From JBELMB01 sp042088665 (GTDB lineage: Bacteria; Pseudomonadota; Alphaproteobacteria; Rhodobacterales; Rhodobacteraceae): a stretch of 27,116 nucleotides of DNA. The notes beneath the pieces are model-generated. The model saw only the letters and a list, made by a program, of their open reading frames with translations. It was not told the DNA's origin and did no database searches. Shown one piece after another: positions 16,010 to 25,000 of this stretch. Positions within the stretch are counted from its first letter, which is position 1, and every line of letters starts with the position of its first letter. The DNA lies in contig JBELMB010000059.1 in the NCBI GenBank assembly GCA_042088665.1, positions 1 to 27,116 on the forward strand. The letters are read 5' to 3'. The position numbers and the translations under genes were made by a program.

Positions 16010-19000
16010 GTGGCAAAAGACTTTTCTGTAATCGAGCTTGGCGTCCAGGCTCTTATCGATACCGCCGAACAAAACCGCACCGCAGAGAATGCCGATGCGC
16101 TGGTCGGGTTGACCTTTGGGGGGGCGGACGCGCCGCTGTGGCAGTCACTGGCGGAGATGACGGCGCAGGGCCGGGTCGGCCGCTCCTATGATCAGTCCCG
16201 AGAGCAGGAAGCCTTCAGCATCGACGGTGGCGCGCCGCAGATCTTTGACGCGGTGGCCACCTATCGCGCCGTCGTGACCTACACCGATGGCACAACCGCC
16301 TCGATGTCCTCCGTGGTAATCTTTCAGGACACTGCGGGGCGCACCTACCTTGCACCGGAGCAACGGCAGAACAGCGATCAGCGTGTTCTGGAAGCCAAGC
16401 CCATTGCCTCCCTGCAACTGACAGACTTGCGCGATGCCAGCTTCAGCGGGCTCAGCGCCAACCGAAACGCCGTGGATTTCGTGAGAGACGAGGGTGAGAT
16501 TTCCGGCACGCTTTTCGTGGACAGCAACGGCGACAAAACGCAGCGCGCGGAGGGCGGGCGTCATCCGGGGATGGAGGCAGGCCTTGAAGGCGTGGTCGTC
16601 ATCGCACGCGACGCGGATGGCGTTGAAGTGGCGCGGACGACGACCGATGCGGACGGGGCCTACAGCTTTGTTCTGGCTTCGGGCGACTATCGGATCGAAG
16701 TGCCAACCGACGTCAACACCGGACCGCTGGTGATGCCGGGACAGGGTGACGCGCGCCATGACAGCAGCGCCGACCCGGCCACCGGGTTGACCGGGGTGAT
16801 CGCCGTCTCGCCGGGGAGCGCGCAAAAGGACATCGACGTGGGCTATGCCCCTGACCGCCGCGATGGGGTGGTCGATGGGCAGGCCGGTGGCGAGGTCATG
16901 ACGCTGGGCTACAGAGACGCGGACCGTGACGTGATCACCCATGGCGCGGACGTGATCGTGGGCGACAGCACAGGGATGAGCGTCCCGCGTGAGGCCTTTC
17001 GCTGGGATGGCTATTCCTCGCGCGATGTGGATGGCACCCTCGTGCAGGACACCGGAACCGTCACGGTCACGTACAGCCGCACGGCGGACACCCGTGGGCA
17101 TGACAGTTCCCGCGACGGGTCAACCCGCCTCAACCTCGAAGGGTTCGACCCTGTCGGGCCTGCCCCGGACAGCCGCTCTTCGTTGACGTCTCGCAACACG
17201 AACGAGGACGCGCGCGGTGCGTTTGCCTGGGCGTTCTCGCAAGAGGTCTCTGACGTGCGGTTCAACGTCAATGACATCGACGGGGACGGTGTGGTCGCCG
17301 TGCGCGCCTATGATGCGGCGGGGCAGGAGGTGTCCGTGACCCTGATCGGGGGCGCGCGGTTGTCGGTGCGCGACAGCGACGGCAACGGCATCGATGACAC
17401 CGCCGACAGCCGGGGCGGCTATGCCGCGGCGTCGTCCGGGCAATACAGCCTGCAGGTGCAGGTGGCAGGCCCGGTCGCGCGTATCGAGCTGGAGCACACA
17501 CAGGATGGCCGCCACGACTCCCGGATCCATGTCACGGACATCCTCTTTGACGCGGGTGTCCCGCAAGCGCCGGGCGCCGATCTGATCGATGGGGCCGGTG
17601 GTGACGATCTGATCTACGGCGACACCGGACCAACGGTGCCCGAGCGCGCGGTCTTCAGCTGGGAGGGACTGTCCTCGCGCGATGTGGACCGGACCATCGT
17701 TCAGGAGAGCGAAGGCATCACCGTCACCTATCGTCGAACGGCGGACGAGGGGCGCCACGACAGCGCGCAGGATGGGCGTACGGTGCTCAACACTGCGGGG
17801 CTTGCTCCCGGTGATGTCGAGATCGACAGCAATGGCGCGCTGGAATCCGTCACCAATGGGCAGACCGGGCGCGGCGGTTTCGAATGGGCCTTCTCCGAGG
17901 ACGTCTCGAACGTGGCCTTCAATGTGAATGACATCGATGGCGATGGGGTCGTGCGGGTTCTGGCCTTTGACGCGATGGGTGACGCGGTTGTGGTTGACCT
18001 CGCGGGGGGCAATGGGCTGACGCTGTCCGACAGCAGCGGCGACGGCATGGCAGACACCGCGACCAGCCAGGGCGGCTATGCCGAGGCTTCCTCCGAGACC
18101 TACAACCTTCAGGTGCGCATCGCTGGTCCTGTGGCGCGCATCACGCTGGAGCACACGCAGGCCGGGCGCGACAATTCCGGGATCTGGGTAACCGATATTC
18201 TCTTTGATGCCGGTGTCGCCAGCGTCGACCAGACCACGGGCGCGGCAGATATGATCAGTGGGGCCGAGGGCGACGATACGATCTTTGGACAGGGTGGCGA
18301 CGACAGTGTCGATGGCAACGCGGGCAGCGATGCGCTTGATCTTGGCGGCGGCGATGACCTTGGCATCTACATGGTGGCCGAGAACGCAGGTGCGCGGGAC
18401 GTCTATGACGGTGGGGCCGATCACGACACGCTGCGGCTGGGGCTGACACGTGCCGAATGGTTCCGCGCTGACGTTCAAGCCGACATCGCCGCCTATCTCG
18501 CGCATCTCGCGGCGGGCGATCCAGCGCCGTTCCAGTTCACCGCCTTCGACCTGTCGGCGCAGCGCTTTGAAAAGCTGGAAGTGCTGTTGGACGGAGACGT
18601 GATCGATCCGACTGATGCGCCTGTCACGCTTGAGGATGACGAGGCCCGGCTGGACGAGAACGGCAGCGCGGCGGGGGCCGTGCTGGACAATGACACGGTG
18701 CCTGACCTCATCCGCAGCGTTGATCTGGTGCAGGATGTGACGCGCGGGACGCTGAGCTTTCTGCCCGATGGCACCTACAGCTATGATCCGCTGGGGGATT
18801 TCGATTTTCTCGCCGTCGGAGAGTCCACGACAGAGAGTTTCACTTACCGCGTCACGGATGCGGATTTCGATCAGGCCGAGGCGACGGTCACCCTGATCGT
18901 GTCCGGCAGCAATGACGCGGTGTCGGTGCAGGCCATCGACGTGGCCGGGGCGCTGACCGAGGGGGCGGTGCTTTCGGACAGCGGAACGCTGAGCTTTGCG

Positions 19001-22000
19001 GATCCAGATGCCTCCGACCGGCCTCAGGCCACTGCGGCGTTGTCGTCGCTTGCCGCCGTGGCCGCCGATGCCACGACCCCGATTGCGCTGACATCTGCGC
19101 AGCAAAGCGCCTTTGAGGCGGCCTTTGTGGTGGCCAACCCGGCCACAAACACCAATTCGGGCAACATCAACTGGACCTACGCCATCGCGGAGCCAGTTCT
19201 CGATTTCCTCGCGGCGGGAGAGACGGTCACGGCGCGGTTTGCCGTGACCGTGGATGATGCTCAGGGCAGCACTGCGACCGAGACCGTGACGGTGACCATC
19301 ACCGGGGCCAATGATGCGCCGACGATCAGTGTCGGGGCCCTGGACAGTGATGCGAAGACGCTGATCGAAACCGATGCGGGCCTGACCGCGGTCGGCACTC
19401 TGACCTATGCGGATCCGGATCTGAGCGACAGCGTCACAACTGCCGTGACGGGTGTGACGTTTGGCGGAAACTCCGGCGCATTGGTGGTGCCACCGACCGG
19501 TGATCTGCAATCCATGTTGTCCCTCGACAGCGCAACTGTGTTGGGGCAGGGGGCGGTGTCGGCCAGCGCGGGCTGGCGGTTCGACAGCACGCCGGTCACG
19601 TTTGACGGGCTGGCCGTTGGCGACAGCCTTGTGCTGACCTACACCCTCACGGCCACCGACAGCGCGGGCGCCACGGCGACCCAGACCGTCGAAATCACCA
19701 TCAACGGCAGCAACGATGGCCCGCAAATCGTCGACGGACAACCCGGCAGCACCGAAGGCGCGGTGATAGAGGCCGTGCAGGACGCAGAGGGCGCGGTCGT
19801 TGACCCCGGCACGCCAGAGGCAACCGGCCAATTGGTGGCTTTTGACACGGATGGCACGGATCTCACATGGTCGGGCGATCAGGACTCGCCGCTGGGCGCT
19901 TTCACCATCGATCCGGTCACGGGTGCATGGACCTATACGCTGGACAATGACGCCGCGAATGCGCTTTTTGCCAGCGAGCGCGCGGAGGAAAGCTTCACCG
20001 TCACGGTGATCGATGCCGATGGGGCCACCGCCACAGACACGGTCGACATCACGATCACCGGTGCCAATGATGCGCCGCACGTCGATGCCAACCTGTCCGA
20101 TCTCACCGGGGGCGTGGTGGAAACCGGCGTTGGGGCCGGTGTGCCCGATCAGGACACCGCCAGTGGACAGCTTTTTGCCACGGATCCGGACCTTGGCGCG
20201 CAGCTGGCGTGGTCCGGCGATGCGCAGGTGCCGCTGGGTGTCTTCGAGATCGATGGGGCGAGCGGGGCATGGTCCTTTGATCTCGACCAGTCGGGGGCCG
20301 ATGCCATCGCACAGGGCGCCACAGAGACGCTGCGTTTCGCCGCCACCGTCACCGATGAAGCCGGCGCGACCGACGTTCAGGACGTCACCATCACCGTTGA
20401 GGGCCGCAATGACGCGCCAACGCTGGGTGGCGGCAGCCTCTCCGCTGTCGAGGATGGCGGGGCCATCTCTCTGGCCCTCGCCCCGCTGAGCGGCGACGTG
20501 GATTCCGATGATGACGCGTCCTCGCTCGGGTTCGTGGTGTCTGCGCGCCCCGACGAAGGTACGGCCAACATTGTGAACGGCGATCTGGTCTTTGACCCGG
20601 GCACGGCGTTTCAGGACCTCGCGGCGGGCGACACCCGGCAGGTCAGCATCGGTGTCCAGGCCGTCGACCGCCACGGCGCGCTCTCGCCAGAGGCATTTTT
20701 CGTGGCAACGGTGACCGGGACGAACGACCGGCCCATCATTGCCGTCGCCCCGTCAACGGCGGTGGTGGAGGCGACAGATGCCGCCGCGCAGGTCATTTCG
20801 CAGACGGGTCTCGTGGGCTTTGACGACCCGGACATGGGCGATCTGATCGACATCACGGCCGCCATCGACGGCGCCCCATTGTGGTCCGGCGGGACCCTCA
20901 CCGCGGCGCAGATCGCGGTGCTCTCGAATGGGCTGACAACCGGGACAACGGATGCGGCGGCGCCCTTGACGATCCCGTGGTCCTATGAGGCCCGGCTCGA
21001 TCTGGATTTCCTTGCCGCGGGCGAGACCATTTCAATTGACTACACTGTGACCGCCAGGGACGCTCTTGGGCTGGAGGCGGACGCTGGCCTGTCCTTTCAG
21101 ATCACCGGCACCAACGACGGCCCCGTGTTGCATGAGGACACGAACACCGGGGATCCGGTGATTGAACAAGGCGCTCTCGTGGCTGGAAATCCGGATGCCG
21201 CGGGCAATGTGCTGGACAACGACCGTGATCCGGACGCCAACGACACGCTCACCGTCACCGGTGTGAGCCCGGGCACAGGCCAGCCGGACGACACCGGTGT
21301 CGGCACGCCTTTGATCGGAAGATACGGCATGCTGACCCTGGGGTCCGGGGGGGACTGGACCTATCGTCTGGACGACACCGATCCGGACACAGAGGCGCTG
21401 GCCGCGGGGCAATCGGTGGACGAGGTGTTCACCTATGCCGCGAGCGATGGCACCGCGACGGCGATGTCCCTGCTCAGGATCCGCATCACCGGGTCCGAAG
21501 ACAACCGCCCGCCCACTGCGGCGGGATCCACGCTGGCGCTGGACGAAGACGGCTCCGTGCAGGGTCAAGTGGCCACCGATGACCCTGATCTGCCCAATGA
21601 TACGCTGACACATGTGGTCATCGATGATGTGGACAACGGCACGCTGGTGCTGGGCACGGATGGCCGCTTTGACTACAGCCCGGATGCGCATTTCAGCGGC
21701 ATCGACAGCTTTACCTATCAGGTCAGCGATGATCTTGGCGAAAGCGCCACCGCCACCGTCACATTCGAGATCGAGGCCGTCGCGGATGCGCCGGATCTTG
21801 CGCTGGCGGCGCTGCCCGATGGTCAGGAAGACACGGCCTTTGCCATCGATCTGGTGGCGGTACTGGTGGATACGGATGGCTCCGAAAGCCTTTCCGTGAC
21901 GCTGGAGGGGCTGCCCGCGGGCTTTGTTCTGGGGGATGGGACACGCAGCGTGACCTCTGACGGGACAACCCCCATCGACCTTGCGGGCTGGACTCTGGGC

Positions 22001-25000
22001 GCGCTGATCGCGACGCCAGCCGCGGACGCGAACGGCAGTTTTGCGCTGACGGCCACGGCCATAGCGACCGAAGCCTCCAATAGCGAAACGGCGACCAGTG
22101 TCGTGACCCGGACCTACACGCTCAAGGCGGTCAACGACGCGCCCGAAGCCGCCGACGATCAGGCGACCACGGCAGAGGATCAGGCGGTCATCATCACCGT
22201 TCTGACCGGCGACACGGACACCGAAGGGGGCGCCCTGACCGTCACCGGGGTGGGCAGTGCCGGGAACGGGCAGGTTGCGGTCCAGCCGGACTTTAACGTT
22301 ATCTACACGCCTGACGCGAACTTCTTTGGGACTGACAGCTTTACCTACACGATCAGCGATGGCGGCGGGGCCACGGACACCGGCACCGTGACCGTCGAAG
22401 TGACTTCGGTCAACGATGCGCCGGAGCCGGACGATGAAGCGGTCACCGTGCAGGAGGACACTGCCCTGACCATCGACGTGCTCGATGGCGACGAGGATGT
22501 GGATGGCGATGCGCTGAGCATTTCGGGGTTTGAACAGGGCGCGCTTGGCTCAGTCAGCCGCGATGACCGCGGCGACGGTGACCCGACGAATGACCGGCTG
22601 ACCTATACGCCGGATGCCAACGCCTTTGGCGCGGACAGCTTTACCTATGTCGTCGATGACGGCAACGGCGGCAGTCAGACCGCGACCGTCACTGTGACCA
22701 TCACCCCGGTCAACGACCTGCCCGTGTTCGCGGGCGGAGCACAGACCGGGGCGGTGATCCAGAACGATCTGCCGCCAAGCCTGCCCAGCGGGCTCAGCCC
22801 CTCGCTTCTGGATGGCACCAACGGCGTCGCGATCCTTGGTGCCGCTGCAGGCGACTTGACGGGGCGCTGGGTCGCCGGATTGGGAGACGTGGACGGGGAT
22901 GGGCAGGCCGACGTGGCCGTCGGAGGCGATTTTGCCGGTACGCCGAACACCGGTGCGGTCTATGTCATTTCGGGGGCATCACTGCCCGCGGATGGACAGA
23001 TCGACCTCGCGGCCTTGCCTGCGGGCGTGACCATGATTGCGGGCATCGACACTGGCGATGCGACGGGCCGCGCCGTGCAGGGCGCAGGGGATGTGAACGG
23101 CGATGGCATCGACGACATCATCATCGGGGCGCGCTTCTCTGACCCCAACTCAAGCGCCAGCGGCGAATCCGCGACGGGCGAAGCCTATGTGGTCTTTGGC
23201 CAAACCGGCGGGCTGCCTGCCGCGATCGACCTCGAAGCGCTGGATGGCACGACCGGTTTCCGCATTCCGGGCCTGAGCAGCGCGGACGAAGCAGGTTTTG
23301 CCGTCGATTGCGCAGGTGACGTGAACGGCGACGGATTTGACGACATCATCGTGGGCGCGCTGGATGCCGATCCACCGGGCGTTGCCCGCGGCGGCGAAAG
23401 CTATGTGATCTTCGGTGGCAACACGGGCTTTGCCGCGCGCATCGATCTTGCCGCGCTGGATGGCAGCAACGGCTTTCGCGTCGATGGCGAAACCGGCAGT
23501 CAGCGCAGCGGCGTCTCCACCGTTGGATTGGGCGATGTGAACGGGGACGGCATCGATGACTTTGGCGTCGGCACGATCCGCGCCGGGTCGTCGTCAAGCC
23601 CGGCCTATATCGTCTTTGGCACAAACGCGGGCTTTCCGGCGACGCTCAGCCTGTCGGACATCGACGGCAGCAATGGCTATGTGGTGACATCACCCGGGTT
23701 TCCGGGGCGCAACATGACCTCCATGGGCGACATCAACGGCGATGGTGTCAACGACATCGGTTTCTCGAACCAGGGGTCGAATTCCTTTGCGCTCTTTGGC
23801 GGGGCGGTCCGGCTTGCGGCGCTGGATGCCGCGGACGGATTGGCCGATGGTGTGATCGACCGCGCATCCATCGCTGACGGGGACGGGACGATCTTTGCGC
23901 GCGGCGGGGCTGCGGTGGCTGTCGTGCCCAAGGGCGCAGGGGATGTGAACGGCGATGGCATCGACGACATCATCATCGGCGAAGGCAGCGCGGATCCGAA
24001 TGGCCAGAGCAATGCGGGCAGCATCCATGTCGTCTATGGCGGCGCGGGGCTGGGACGCGACACCGATCTGGGGGCGCTTGCGCCTGACCAGGGCTTTCGG
24101 CTGGACGGGGTGTCTGCGGGTGATCTGGTCGGCAATTGGGTCGATGGCGCAGGCGATGTGAACGGCGACGGCACGGGGGATATGATCGTCGGTTCGCTGT
24201 TTGCCGATCCGGAAGGCCGGACAGATGCCGGGGCGGCCTACATCCTCTTTGGCGGGGCGGTCCCCGGCGCGGCGGCGGGGGTCTTGCGTGACAGCGGCAG
24301 CTTTGAGTTCACCGATGCCGATCCGGGCGACACGCATCAGTTGGGCAGCCAGTTCCTGTCCGGCACCCATGGGGCGGAACTCGGCAGCTTTGGCGTTTCG
24401 CTGGACGACAGCGCCACGGGCGACGGGGCAGGGGTGCTTGGCTGGCGCTTCGAGGTCGACAATGCGGCTGTGCGCTTTCTCGCCGAGGGCGAATTTGTGA
24501 CGCAGGTCTATTCCGTGTCCGTCAGCGATCTCAACGGAGCACCCGACACGCGCGAGGTCACTGTCACGATCGCCGGCGTCAATGATGCGCCGGAGGCGGT
24601 GGTGGATGACAACGCCGCGGACGCCGTGGTGGAGGCCGGAGCGACCACCCCGGGCGATGCGACGGCGACCGGCGATCTGCTGGCCAATGACACCGACGCG
24701 GACCTGACGGATGTGCTGACCGTGACCGGTGCTGCCGCTGGGATCGGTGTGCCGGTTGCGGGGACTCTCGGGCAGCCGCTGACCGGCACCTATGGCGATG
24801 TGGTGATCACTGCGGGTGGCATCTGGACCTACATGCTGAATGACGCGGATCCAGAGACGCAGGCGCTTGCTCCGGGTCAGCAGGCGGTTGATGTGTTCAC
24901 CTACGAAGTGTCCGACGGCAAGGGGGGATCGGCCACGGCCGAATTGCAGGTGACCATCATCGGGGCCGACGACAATCTGGCCCCCGTGGCCGACGACGAC

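Noticed and set aside
17120..20674. 1,184-residue open frame on the minus strand
   Set aside because: It lies wholly inside the giant RTX gene, reads as His/Arg-rich sequence typical of the antisense of GC-rich coding DNA, and has no family resemblance.
21505..21530. A TAAG sequence in the giant protein, like a LapG cleavage site
   Set aside because: It falls near residue 1838 between cadherin-like repeats, far from the N-terminal position used by LapG, and is the start of an ordinary repeat.
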